Positions 27,804 to 36,346 of a stretch of 44,150 nucleotides of DNA are shown here, one piece after another. Position numbers and translations under genes: made by a program. The notes beneath the pieces were generated by a model. The model saw nothing but the letters and a program-made list of their open reading frames with translations. It was not told the origin of the DNA and made no database searches. Every line of letters begins with the position of its first letter. The stretch's first letter is position 1. Where the stretch lies: the NCBI GenBank assembly GCA_024244665.1, contig JAAEOI010000180.1, positions 1 to 44,150 on the forward strand, in the 5' to 3' direction. This DNA is from Bacteroidota bacterium (lineage in GTDB: Bacteria > Bacteroidota > Bacteroidia > Bacteroidales > GCA-2748055).

Positions 27804-27854
27804 ACCCGGGGTGGCTTCGAACCCGGGGGGGCTTCGAACCCGGGGGGGCTTCGA
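27804..27854 (+). repeat. 17-bp tandem repeat, three units
   Basis: Three units of 17 bases at 27804-27820, 27821-27837 and 27838-27854. The unit reads ACCCGGGGGGGCTTCGA; the first copy has one G replaced by T. Each junction makes TTCGAA and each unit contains CCCGGG, so hairpins can form on either strand. It lies between the small ribbon-helix-helix gene and the convergent DUF4837 gene, 22 bases before the latter's stop. No U run follows the hairpin potential. Confidence 0.9.
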
Positions 27855-27875
27855 ATACTAATTACCTGACAGGCA

Positions 27876-28916
27876 CTAAAGAATCTGCAGGGAGTAGATG
27901 ATTGCCTCCAGTTGTTTAAGCTTTACGCGCTTTTTCTTGTTGGGATGGTAGAGGTAGCCGTCAACGGTGACAATCCTTTTCCGTCCGGCGTCATATACCG
28001 AATGGCTGATGAATGGGCCACCCATAAAGCCATTCTCCAGCTCCCACAGCCCTCTAAGCTCAACCACATCCCTGTCATTCATTTTCAGGTCAAAAGCGAT
28101 GGGATGATACATTTCTGAGAGCTGCACATACGAGTCCTCACGAGGACCCTGTGTAAATGCCCTGGTAATCTCGTTCCTTTTGGCTTTAAGGGCCTCCACA
28201 TTCAAATCTTCCGGTCCGCTGGCCGGATAGTCGAACACTTGAATTACCTGTGAAAGATCAGGGGATTCAATGCTCACTGAGGTATACTCATCTTTACTGA
28301 AGTCCATGTTGTAACCCCTTGGAATGGCAAGGCGGACCTGATGATGGGTCCCAATCTCAGCCTGAATTGCAGGATCCTTCGAGTCCTGGTAGGTCTTCAT
28401 GAGCCGGTTCCGGTCGTACTGAACCAGGAAATTCTGGATGCGTTCCCCGTTCTCTTCAAGCATGTCATGCAGCGCTCTGCCGTTAGGCGCTTCCATTTGT
28501 ACCATGATCTGGGGTTTGGCCCAGATATTCTCCCTGAACCTTATACGCGGCTCCAGCCCCGATTCAATGGTGGTAAGAACAATGGACCGGTGGTATTTAT
28601 AAAAATTATCGAAAGAAGCTGCCGTGATCTGGATCACGTCAAAAAGAGGTTCGGATTGGGGAAGCCCGGGAATCTCCTCTTTCAGAATATCCTGAAGCAA
28701 ATCACCGGCGTTGTTGTCATAGTTGAATTTATCCATGACCACAAGTACTTCTCCTGCCCCGCCGGTGATATTCGGCATAATCCCGCCAATAGTTCTACCC
28801 TGTCTATTCGTGGTGTCGCATGATACAAAAACCAGGAGGAAACCAGACAGCACAAAAAAGCCTGTCCACTTATGTAAACAGGCCTTTATAGTGTGGTGGA
28901 AATTATTCCTTTCCAT
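27876..28916 (-). CDS. DUF4837-family lipoprotein
   Basis: Protein of about 346 aa from the Bacteroidota DUF4837 family, function unknown. A hydrophobic signal segment ends in the lipobox FVSC, so the mature protein is a lipoprotein. The mature part contains conserved-looking blocks near GEVLVVMDKFNYD, RFRENIWAKPQIMVQM and GLWELENGFMGGPFISH. The ATG at 28916 is taken as start and overlaps the tatA stop by 14 bases; a farther ATG at 28949 would overlap more. A terminator-like hairpin (28854-28887) lies inside codons of the signal peptide. It is probably the last gene of the GIY-YIG, M23, dxr, rseP, tatA series. Confidence 0.85.
   Translation of the reverse strand: MERNNFHHTIKACLHKWTGFFVLSGFLLVFVSCDTTNRQGRTIGGIMPNITGGAGEVLVVMDKFNYDNNAGDLLQDILKEEIPGLPQSEPLFDVIQITAASFDNFYKYHRSIVLTTIESGLEPRIRFRENIWAKPQIMVQMEAPNGRALHDMLEENGERIQNFLVQYDRNRLMKTYQDSKDPAIQAEIGTHHQVRLAIPRGYNMDFSKDEYTSVSIESPDLSQVIQVFDYPASGPEDLNVEALKAKRNEITRAFTQGPREDSYVQLSEMYHPIAFDLKMNDRDVVELRGLWELENGFMGGPFISHSVYDAGRKRIVTVDGYLYHPNKKKRVKLKQLEAIIYSLQIL
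28854..28887 (-). terminator. Terminator-like hairpin inside the DUF4837 gene, after tatA
   Basis: On the minus strand GCCTGT (28865-28860) would be the 3' arm partner of 28883-28878 ACAGGC, with G-U and A-U extension to a 10-bp stem and a U run of six. The loop is 12 bases. It follows the tatA stop by about 15 bases but also falls within the first 25 codons of the downstream lipoprotein. It may cut readthrough from tatA, but it may also be a chance match. Confidence 0.45.
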
Positions 28917-29118
28917 CCTTGATCTTTTTTGAATCTTCGGTGTCATCAACGATCACATCATCATCATCATCAGCTGTGGCTTTCTTGAACTCCTTCATTC
29001 CCTGTCCAACGCCGCGCATCAGTTCAGGGATCTTACGGCCTCCAAAAAGCAAAAGCACCAGCAAAACAACTACTACTATTTGCCAGACTCCTATTGCAAG
29101 TGTTATAAATGCTTCCAT
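28903..29118 (-). CDS. tatA: Twin-arginine translocase subunit TatA/E
   Basis: Pore-forming subunit of the Tat system for folded proteins, 71 aa. One membrane helix (residues about 8-25) is followed by the amphipathic helix (GGRKIPELMRGVGQGMKEFKKA) typical of TatA, and then an acidic tail. TatC is not in the window. The Rieske protein encoded at 36346-36786 has a Tat-like signal, so it is a likely client. The neighbours rseP upstream and the DUF4837 lipoprotein downstream are in the same direction. Confidence 0.95.
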   Translation of the reverse strand: MEAFITLAIGVWQIVVVVLLVLLLFGGRKIPELMRGVGQGMKEFKKATADDDDDVIVDDTEDSKKIKDGKE

Positions 29119-29166
29119 TTCTATCTATTATAAGGTTTGAAATACAAAAATAGGTAAATAATCTTT

Positions 29167-30483
29167 CTATTTATTAAATAATCCAATAACGTCGTTCAAA
29201 TTTGCATAAAGCAGAAGGGCCAGCAGGAGAACCATACCCACAATCTGCGCATACTCAAGGAATTTATCCCCTGGCTTCCGCCCGGTAATCATCTCAAACA
29301 GCGTAAACATCACGTGCCCGCCATCAAGTGCCGGAATGGGCAGTATGTTCATGACAGCCAGGATAATAGAGAGAAATGCAGTCATATTCCAGAAGCTCTG
29401 CCAGTCCCATACCGGTGGGAATATACTCCCGATCTTGATGAAACCACCCAACTCTTCATATGCTTTGGTTTTGGGCTTAAAGAGCATCTTCAGCTGCTTC
29501 AGGTAGCTTTTGGTGATGTTCACCCCATGATTGATCCCTGCGGGGATTGATTGAAAAAATGTGTATTTGATGATCTCCTGCTCAAAGATGTCGAAATACT
29601 GAACGTTCTGAAAACCAAACATCCCTTCGTCATTGGTAGACACCTGCATGGCCAGAGTATCGGTCCCACGCAGAATACCCAAATCAAAAGTTGCATTTTT
29701 CTCCCTGTTGGTAGCCTTTACGAACTCATAATAGAATTCCACAGGAGTTCCGTTGACTGCAATTATCCGGTCCCCCACTTCACCTCCGGCCTCTTTCAGA
29801 GAACCATCAACCATTAAGAAAATCTCGCACTGAACGATGGGTTCCATAGCAACCTGAACCTTCAGCAAACGGGCTGTCATATCCACGGGTATCCTGATAT
29901 CAATGGACTTGCCCTCGCGCTCTACCGAAATAACTTCGGTTCCGTTTACCACGATATCGTGGTGGATGGTCCGCCACTTTTCCACTGGTTCTCCATCCAG
30001 TGCCACAATTTGGTCACCATCCCTGAGACCTATCTCGTGAAAAGTATCCTCAAACCTGAGGCCGTGTTCGAGACGACTGGCCGGCACATAGGATTCTCCC
30101 CATGCAAAAAGCACCAAAGTATAAATAAAGAGAGCCAGGATAAAATTCACCAGCACACCTCCCAGCATAATAAGTAACCTCTGCCAGGCCCTTTTCGACC
30201 TGAATTCATACGGTTGGGGGGGCTGTTTCATCTGCTCCTTGTCCATAGATTCATCGATCATCCCGCTGATTTTCACATAACCGCCCAGGGGCAGCCATCC
30301 AATTCCATACTCGGTATCACCGATCTTCTTCTTGAACAATGAAAATCCGGCATCGAAAAAGAGGTAAAATTTCTCTACTCTGACCTTAAATAGTCGGGCA
30401 ATCAGAAAGTGCCCCATCTCGTGCAATATGATAAGAATCGATAAACTTAAAAGCAGTTGTGCGATCCTGATAACAACATCCAT
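29167..30483 (-). CDS. rseP: RIP zinc metalloprotease RseP
   Basis: Site-2 intramembrane protease of the M50 family, 438 aa. The zinc site HEMGH is in helix 1 (residues about 21-25), the third ligand is in NILPIPALDGGH near the C-terminus, and PDZ-type domains lie between, including RDGDQIVALDGEPVEKW and VGDRIIAVNGTPVEFY. It cleaves membrane anti-sigma factors or signal-peptide remnants. It is located directly downstream of dxr (5-base gap), an arrangement common in bacteria. Confidence 0.96.
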   Translation of the reverse strand: MDVVIRIAQLLLSLSILIILHEMGHFLIARLFKVRVEKFYLFFDAGFSLFKKKIGDTEYGIGWLPLGGYVKISGMIDESMDKEQMKQPPQPYEFRSKRAWQRLLIMLGGVLVNFILALFIYTLVLFAWGESYVPASRLEHGLRFEDTFHEIGLRDGDQIVALDGEPVEKWRTIHHDIVVNGTEVISVEREGKSIDIRIPVDMTARLLKVQVAMEPIVQCEIFLMVDGSLKEAGGEVGDRIIAVNGTPVEFYYEFVKATNREKNATFDLGILRGTDTLAMQVSTNDEGMFGFQNVQYFDIFEQEIIKYTFFQSIPAGINHGVNITKSYLKQLKMLFKPKTKAYEELGGFIKIGSIFPPVWDWQSFWNMTAFLSIILAVMNILPIPALDGGHVMFTLFEMITGRKPGDKFLEYAQIVGMVLLLALLLYANLNDVIGLFNK

Positions 30484-30488
30484 TTGTC

Positions 30489-31640
30489 TTATATTAATTC
30501 ATGTGCGACCCTCCTGGCCTCAAGGTCTGTTTCAAAATAATCGTCAAGGCCGGGAGCCATAATAAAAGAGGACCTTCCCAGCGTACGCTCTATCAGGTCC
30601 GGAATATCCATGAACCCGATCCTCTCACCAAGGAATGCCTCGACTGCTACCTCATTGGCAGCATTCAGGATGCAGGGCCAGTTACCTCCCTTTTCCAGCG
30701 CTTCATAAGAGAGTGCAAGATTACGAAATTTTTTTGTATCCGGCGGTTCAAAATTCAACTGCGGGAAATCGGTAAAACTGAAACGTTTAAAATCCGATTT
30801 CAGCCTTCCCGGAAAAGAGAATGCATAGAGGATGGGAAGCCTCATATCAGGCAGACCCATTTGTGCCTTAATGGAACCGTCTGTAAATTGAACCATTGAA
30901 TGTACAATCGACTGGGGATGTACAACCACCTCGATCTGGTCGGGCCGGCATCCAAACAGCCACCTTGCCTCAATAACCTCCAGGCCTTTGTTCATCATTG
31001 TGGCCGAATCGATGGTAATCTTGGGGCCCATGCACCAATTGGGATGACGGAGTGCCTCATCGGGGCTCACCTTCTTAAGGTCTTCAACTTCCCAACCCCT
31101 GAAAGGTCCTCCGGAAGCGGTAAGTATCAATTTCTCCAGTGAACCGGCCGGCTCCCCGGTCAAACACTGGAAAATAGCTGAATGCTCCGAGTCCACAGGA
31201 ATGATATTGACCCTTTTTTCTATTGCCTCCTTTATGATCAGATCACCTGCCACCACAAGGGTCTCCTTATTGGCCAGTGCAATCTCCTTTCCTGCCCTGA
31301 TCGCCTCAATGGTGGGCCTTAGACCACTGAATCCGACCATGGCGGTAAGCACTACATCCACCGTATCAAATCCAACCACCTGGGCAAGGGCATCGGCTCC
31401 GCAATAGACCTTCACAGGATGCATACTGAGGGCATCCCTGACCCTTGCATAGTGCTCCTGATTTCCAATAACCACTGCATTAGGCTGATGAAGGATACTC
31501 TGCTGTATAAGCAAATTGGCATTGTTACCTGCGGCAAGAATCTCTACTTCAAAGGATTCGGGGTGTGCAGATATCACCTCCAGAGCCTGGGTTCCTATGG
31601 ATCCGGTGGAGCCGAGTATGGCTATCCGCTTTTTTCTCAT
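30489..31640 (-). CDS. dxr: 1-deoxy-D-xylulose-5-phosphate reductoisomerase
   Basis: Converts DXP to MEP, the committed step of the MEP isoprenoid pathway, with NADPH. It is 383 aa. The NADPH motif ILGSTGSIGTQALEVI is at the N-terminus; ALANKETLVVAGDLI, IIPVDSEHSAIFQCL and the flexible-loop/metal region (SGGPFR, NPNW-like HPNW, ATMMNKGLEVIEA) are intact. The ATG at 31640 follows the M23 stop by one base (TAGCATG). The order M23, dxr, rseP gives a compact operon. Very secure. Confidence 0.97.
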   Translation of the reverse strand: MRKKRIAILGSTGSIGTQALEVISAHPESFEVEILAAGNNANLLIQQSILHQPNAVVIGNQEHYARVRDALSMHPVKVYCGADALAQVVGFDTVDVVLTAMVGFSGLRPTIEAIRAGKEIALANKETLVVAGDLIIKEAIEKRVNIIPVDSEHSAIFQCLTGEPAGSLEKLILTASGGPFRGWEVEDLKKVSPDEALRHPNWCMGPKITIDSATMMNKGLEVIEARWLFGCRPDQIEVVVHPQSIVHSMVQFTDGSIKAQMGLPDMRLPILYAFSFPGRLKSDFKRFSFTDFPQLNFEPPDTKKFRNLALSYEALEKGGNWPCILNAANEVAVEAFLGERIGFMDIPDLIERTLGRSSFIMAPGLDDYFETDLEARRVAHELI

Positions 31641-31641
31641 G

Positions 31642-32514
31642 CTAAAAGACAATGTAATCCATCGGGTTCATTGGCGCCCTGTCATGCCACAACTCAAAAT
31701 GCAGATGAGGACCGGTGGTCAGTTCACCCGAGTTGCCAACAATTGCTATGGCATCCCCGGCCACCACTTTTTGTCCAACCGACTTAAACAATGCGGCGTT
31801 GTGCTTATATACAGAGAGGAGTTCATAATCGTGTTGAATCTGGATTACATACCCGGTTTCAAGAGTCCATGTTGAAATGGTAACCGTTCCATCGAGGGCA
31901 GCCTTCACTACCTCGTTGGGTGCTGCCACCAGGTCGATGCCATAGTGGCCCTCCATGGGATTGAATGCCCGGGTAATAATACCATTTACCGGGGTAAAGA
32001 AGTGCATGTCATAGAGATTCCTCTCCACATGATCATCATCCAGCACACTTAGCCTGAACTGTTCTTCAGCTTCGACTTGCTGCCTGAGCAGTGAATCGTT
32101 GGATGAGCGGATAAAGGCAATCTCCTTTTGATTTACCACACCGGTGGTATCATTCATGAAGTTTTCAGGCGCCTCCCCGGTGATAATGCGATTGAGATTA
32201 TCGAAATACTGGTCCCTGATGGCCTGCTCATACTCCAGGGAATCAAGTTTCATTGCATTGGAGCGAATGTGCTGTCTCATGGCTGCATTGGGATAACCCG
32301 GAATCAGCTCACGTATATCAGTGAAAGCGACCAGGGAATAAACGATTGCTACAAGAAGAATCAGTAGTACACCGACGATCGTGAACACGTTTAGTCTTGT
32401 AAGCCTCATGGTCCCGACCTCCTCATAGGTGTCCTCGTTGAGGATCACCATGCGATACTTATTGGTCAGTTTACGAAGGAGTTTCCAACGCTTCTTTTCT
32501 AAATTTTTACTCAT
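31642..32514 (-). CDS. Membrane-anchored M23-family metallopeptidase
   Basis: Cell-wall endopeptidase of 290 aa. The start ATG at 32514 gives a basic N-terminus MSKNLEKKRWKLLRKL, and a single membrane helix lies at about residues 40-62. A helical stalk follows, and then the M23 domain at about residues 185-285. All three zinc-site motifs are classic: HYGIDLVAAPN, the middle His in VYKHNAALFK and TGPHLHFELW. The other M23 protein in the window (1237-2490) has Asp in the last motif. The next gene, dxr, starts one base after its stop. A perfect inverted repeat lies 6-24 bases upstream of the start. Confidence 0.92.
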   Translation of the reverse strand: MSKNLEKKRWKLLRKLTNKYRMVILNEDTYEEVGTMRLTRLNVFTIVGVLLILLVAIVYSLVAFTDIRELIPGYPNAAMRQHIRSNAMKLDSLEYEQAIRDQYFDNLNRIITGEAPENFMNDTTGVVNQKEIAFIRSSNDSLLRQQVEAEEQFRLSVLDDDHVERNLYDMHFFTPVNGIITRAFNPMEGHYGIDLVAAPNEVVKAALDGTVTISTWTLETGYVIQIQHDYELLSVYKHNAALFKSVGQKVVAGDAIAIVGNSGELTTGPHLHFELWHDRAPMNPMDYIVF

Positions 32515-32519
32515 GCAGA

Positions 32520-32538
32520 TTGTGCCGTAACGGCACAA
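32520..32538. promoter_or_regulatory. Perfect 9-bp inverted repeat before the M23 gene
   Basis: TTGTGCCGT (32520-32528), a single A and ACGGCACAA (32530-32538) form a perfect palindrome of 19 bases. It ends 6 bases upstream of the M23 start ATG, where a ribosome would bind. No U run is present, so it is not a terminator of normal form. It could be an operator, or an RNA hairpin affecting translation. It lies in the gap between the GIY-YIG-like gene and the M23 gene. Confidence 0.6.
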
Positions 32539-32564
32539 AGATAAAAAGAATCATGATTCTGCTA

Positions 32565-32831
32565 TCAGGACGGGAAATCAAACATGGGAAGAATCTCACG
32601 GCGGATATAATCCTGCCCTATCTCATTCTTCAAAAATCCCTCCCTGACAAGCGCCTCCTCCTCTGAAACAAACAGCTCCATATGGATGAGAGTCCAGGGC
32701 CTGAATGTGTACAGGGGATTTTCCGATTCCATCACGTTCATGGTAATCATATAGTCAGTCAGGCTTGCGGTATACCCCACAAAGAGCCTGTCATGTAGGT
32801 GTGAATAGAGTACAAAGACTTTATAACTCAT
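32565..32831 (-). CDS. GIY-YIG-like small protein, degenerate catalytic motif
   Basis: Protein of 88 aa related to the small UPF0213/YhbQ type of GIY-YIG nucleases. The core reads VLYSHLHDRLFVGYTASLTD, so GIY is VLY and YIG is FVG. The later FRPWTLIHMELF, EEEALVREGFLKNE segment is typical of the family and keeps its Glu. At the place where the catalytic Arg and the next His/Asn are expected the sequence reads TDYMITMN, so the Arg appears lost. It may therefore be a non-catalytic nucleic-acid binder. It is upstream of the M23 gene in the same direction. Confidence 0.78.
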   Translation of the reverse strand: MSYKVFVLYSHLHDRLFVGYTASLTDYMITMNVMESENPLYTFRPWTLIHMELFVSEEEALVREGFLKNEIGQDYIRREILPMFDFPS

Positions 32832-32944
32832 ATGCTCAATAGATGATTATTCTACAAATAACACTAAAAATGAGAAAACGTTCTTTACAATCGCCATATT
32901 TTGTTATTTCTTTTACAAAATCACCCTTCAGCTACACAGGCAGC

Positions 32945-34960
32945 CTAATATTTAATGCGGATGCGCTGCCATGACCTGATGTGGGCCACCACGTCCTTCC
33001 GGTCCTCACCGGATAGCACCGGAAATTCTCCACTTCCATAGCCCCATGAAGGCATGGCAGTCCCTTTTCTTCCTATAGTCATGGTGGCCATAAGGAATCC
33101 GTTTGAGGCAGCACTCAGGAATTCCTGGTTGTTCAGGGCGGGAGCCTTTGTCCCCTCTCCTGAAGCGCCATGGCACTCCGCACACCTGCGGGCAAATACC
33201 TCCGCACCCCTGGCCCTGTCACCGGGATTGCTTCCGGGGAAAATATAGGTAAGCGGTTCACGGGCCGACTTCCGCATGAATCCGATGATGTTGCTGATAT
33301 CCTGTAACCCCAGCCGCTCCTGGTCATATACGTCAGATGACCATCCAAACATGGCTGTATTCTCCCTTCCCTCCGCGATGGTTCCATAAAGGAAGTTGTT
33401 CCCGGCCGCCTCAAGGAAATCAGCATTGATAATAGACGGACCGGTCTCCCCCTCTCCAAATTCACCATGACAACGATGACAGAGAAAATGATACCGCAAA
33501 GCACCCTCTTCGAGATTGGGTTCGGGCAGGATCATCTCACCACCCTGCGGCCGTGCTGTACTCCAGCTCCTGATTACAGCCAAGAGGCTGCCCAGCTCCT
33601 CCCGCTCCAGGTGTGACCATCCAGGCATGGCTGTATTGCCCCGTCCACGAAGCATTGTTTCAACAATAAAATCGTTATCCGCCCTGGAGAGGAATCCATG
33701 CTGATCAAGGGCTACTGCCACATCACCCGAGCCATTCTCCCCGTGACAGGCTTTGCATTTCTGATCAAAGAGACGGGAGCCTTCAGTGACATTGCCCCCG
33801 GAAATCAACGATCCGGAGAACTCCGGATCCATACCCCTGTTTTTAATAAAAACAGCCATCCCATCCAGCTCTCCCATCCCCATTCCGGAGATACTGCCAG
33901 TCCAGCTGCCCATCTGCCGAAGGCTTCTCCCCTTCTCCATTGTAAACCGGATAAAATCTTCCGAAGCCACCCTCAGGAAATCTGACCTGCCCACCGAAGG
34001 GATCCCCGTATCATACTCCTTATAATCCTTCCCTTCACCCTTTTTCCCATGACAGGCCGAACAGAGATAAGCAAAGGCGGTTGCCCCGTCAAGTGTATCC
34101 CGTATGCCCTTAAACTCATTGAGAGTCGGGATGGTGAAGTAGTCAAAGGGTATATCCGGTTTGGATAGCCCCATCACAAAGGTGGCCAGTGCTTCCAGTT
34201 CCTCCTCTTCAAGGTGAATCTGAAGCATCTGGGAACCGGGCGAAACCATCTCCGGATCCTTGAAGTGTTCCTTCAGCCAGTGGGACACCGACTGTTCCCC
34301 GGATATATTCTGAAAGCTGTATTCGTGTTTGGTCTTTTCACCCTGGCGGGTGAGATCGGGGCCAAGGATACCGCCTACGCCACGCGCCTTGTGGCAGCCC
34401 AGGCAACCCTCCTGTGAAAAGAGATGTTTCCCCTTAATAAAAACATCCATACCCTCCATTGCCACCTCTGTCTCACTCTCTCCAGTGTCAAAGATCGCCA
34501 GGTGACATTTTCCACAGGAAGCCTGGATATAGGGTGGTTCAAGCAGTGAACTGGCCCAGTGGGCTGACCGGAGTCTCCCGAATGCATCTTCCCTGGAGAG
34601 TGCCCTCCCCTGTCCGCCGTGACAGATAGTACAGCCATACTCCTTCACCGGGTGGTCAGCCATGAAGGAACCGGGATGAGCAGTATGGGGTTGGGGAGCA
34701 TCATCCATGCGTGGATCTTCAATGCCCGGATGACATGAGATGCAGCGATCGACACGGTTAAACTGCGGCAATTCCACCTGCAGGATGCCTCTCTCAAAAT
34801 CCTCACCATCTTCAAGGAGAGACCCATACTCCCGCTGAACCTTTCTCCACTCCTTGCTGGCCCCTTCATGGATCCAGGCCCCGATAAACGACAGGAGCAA
34901 TATGGCGGAAGCAATCGTTACCGCCCATTGAACCAGCTTTGTATATTTATTTTCGTCCAT
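32945..34960 (-). CDS. Membrane-anchored octaheme cytochrome c
   Basis: Periplasmic electron carrier of 671 aa. A single N-terminal helix (about 10-30) anchors it. Eight CxxCH heme sites: CISCH at 73, CTICH at 110, CGKCH at 149, CLGCH at 186, CSACH at 300, CKACH at 402, CHRCH at 494 and CAECH at 593. The first three are close together, like a small multiheme domain; the last five lie about 100 residues apart, and several carry the methionine-ligand motif of class I modules (NTAMPGW, NTAMFGW, GTAMPSW). It is the last gene of an operon with a Rieske protein and cytochrome b, starting 6 bases after the latter stop, and so takes the place of cytochrome c1. Direct electron transfer to it is inference. 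Confidence 0.93.
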   Translation of the reverse strand: MDENKYTKLVQWAVTIASAILLLSFIGAWIHEGASKEWRKVQREYGSLLEDGEDFERGILQVELPQFNRVDRCISCHPGIEDPRMDDAPQPHTAHPGSFMADHPVKEYGCTICHGGQGRALSREDAFGRLRSAHWASSLLEPPYIQASCGKCHLAIFDTGESETEVAMEGMDVFIKGKHLFSQEGCLGCHKARGVGGILGPDLTRQGEKTKHEYSFQNISGEQSVSHWLKEHFKDPEMVSPGSQMLQIHLEEEELEALATFVMGLSKPDIPFDYFTIPTLNEFKGIRDTLDGATAFAYLCSACHGKKGEGKDYKEYDTGIPSVGRSDFLRVASEDFIRFTMEKGRSLRQMGSWTGSISGMGMGELDGMAVFIKNRGMDPEFSGSLISGGNVTEGSRLFDQKCKACHGENGSGDVAVALDQHGFLSRADNDFIVETMLRGRGNTAMPGWSHLEREELGSLLAVIRSWSTARPQGGEMILPEPNLEEGALRYHFLCHRCHGEFGEGETGPSIINADFLEAAGNNFLYGTIAEGRENTAMFGWSSDVYDQERLGLQDISNIIGFMRKSAREPLTYIFPGSNPGDRARGAEVFARRCAECHGASGEGTKAPALNNQEFLSAASNGFLMATMTIGRKGTAMPSWGYGSGEFPVLSGEDRKDVVAHIRSWQRIRIKY

Positions 34961-34966
34961 CGGTTG

Positions 34967-36346
34967 TTATTGTACGGGCCATTGTGATGCTGACCAGAAA
35001 AATTCCCAGTTCGGACCCCTGAAAAAGATCCCCACCACGGTGAATATCACCAGTGCTATGAAAGAGCAGGTGAAGAGTACCAGGGCGGCCATCCTGCTTG
35101 ATTTTTGCTTTCGCCGCACCACTTCAGCGGCAACTATAAAAAGACCTGTTGTTATGGTGGCCGGATTAACCAGCATAACAAACCACTGCGAAATGCCCGG
35201 AATCCAGTCCCTTAACCAACCGTAACGGATCAAAACAAAGAGTTGCAATACAACGGCAGATAGTGATCCGACCACCGACCACAACACCAGTTTAATTCCC
35301 GCTTTCCCCGAAAACCATTCGCCAACATATCCGTCCTGACTGTCCTTGTAGGGAATTGAAAAGAGAAAAAACAGATAGAGCACCGGAATCAGCAGTCCAC
35401 CGGCAAAAGCAGAGTAAGAGACCAGTTCCTGGATCCCTAAAAAGTACCATGGCGATTTTGCGGGGTTCTCGGGGTGTGCCGGATTGGCCTGTTCAAGCAG
35501 CGGCGCATCGGCAAATATGGCCACCAGGAGGACCACTGATACCACTCCCAGGAGAATGGCCAGTTCGGTCCACATCAGTACGGGCCAGGCCAGCCACTTA
35601 TTCTCAGTACCCTTATCGTTGGCATAACGTACTGGTCGGCTTAACCCGCCATCTTTTCGTATCCTCCAGAAATGGATGGACATCAGTACAATCATGGAGA
35701 GGGGCAGAAGGATCACGTGCATTGCAAAAAACCTTGAAAGAGCAGGCTGGCCAACAGCCTCCCCCCCGATCAGCATTTTCTTCAGGAAGCCTCCCGGGTC
35801 AAAGAAAGATGTGATCCCCGCCAGATCGGTCAGCTCCCTGGCCGAGGCGGCAATGTTTGAACCGATGGTCACTGCCCAGTAAGCAAGCTGGTCCCATGGT
35901 AACAGGTATCCGCTGAAATTACTGAGCAGGATAATGATCAGCATGGCTACCCCGATGACCCAGTTGAGGGAACGGTTCCCCAGGTAGGAGCCGGTGTAAA
36001 ATACCCTCAGAAGGTGGAGGAAAACCACGATCACCATTCCCTGGGAGGCCCAGCGGTGCATATTGCGGATAATTCGTCCACCCGGCACAACGTATACAAT
36101 ATCTTTCACCGACCGGTAAGCCGCCTCTACCGAAGGAGTGTAGTAGATCATGAGGATCAGGCCTGTGAACACCATAATCAGGAAGAGGAAACCGAGTATC
36201 ATTCCCAGTCCGAAGGTGTAGGTGGGTTTCATGGAGTGAATATGAACCCGGGGGGCATGGATGTGCAGGAAAAAATTACGGGTCATGATCCCTGCCCGTT
36301 TCTTACGTTCTGACTGCTCTATATGGTTCTCCCTGTCAGCTATCAT
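34967..36346 (-). CDS. Cytochrome b of a Rieske/cytochrome b quinol oxidoreductase
   Basis: Membrane subunit of 459 aa that oxidises quinol with two b hemes. The four heme-ligand histidines are visible at residues 97, 111, 210 and 225 (RNMHRWASQ, FLHLLRV, FFAMHVILLP, SIHFWRIRK). The spacing is 14 and 15 residues; the one-residue-longer second spacing is the b6 type. The C-terminal half corresponds to subunit IV, with SPWYFLGIQE in place of PDWYF/PEWY. So the b6 and subunit IV parts are fused in one chain. About 10-11 hydrophobic segments are seen in total. It overlaps the upstream Rieske stop by one base (TGATG). Confidence 0.94.
   Translation of the reverse strand: MIADRENHIEQSERKKRAGIMTRNFFLHIHAPRVHIHSMKPTYTFGLGMILGFLFLIMVFTGLILMIYYTPSVEAAYRSVKDIVYVVPGGRIIRNMHRWASQGMVIVVFLHLLRVFYTGSYLGNRSLNWVIGVAMLIIILLSNFSGYLLPWDQLAYWAVTIGSNIAASARELTDLAGITSFFDPGGFLKKMLIGGEAVGQPALSRFFAMHVILLPLSMIVLMSIHFWRIRKDGGLSRPVRYANDKGTENKWLAWPVLMWTELAILLGVVSVVLLVAIFADAPLLEQANPAHPENPAKSPWYFLGIQELVSYSAFAGGLLIPVLYLFFLFSIPYKDSQDGYVGEWFSGKAGIKLVLWSVVGSLSAVVLQLFVLIRYGWLRDWIPGISQWFVMLVNPATITTGLFIVAAEVVRRKQKSSRMAALVLFTCSFIALVIFTVVGIFFRGPNWEFFWSASQWPVQ

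Noticed and set aside
27804..27854. Resemblance of the TTCGAACCC motif to a tRNA T-arm, as possible attachment site
   Set aside because: No other part of a tRNA is present and the match is limited to a few bases around a palindromic hexamer.
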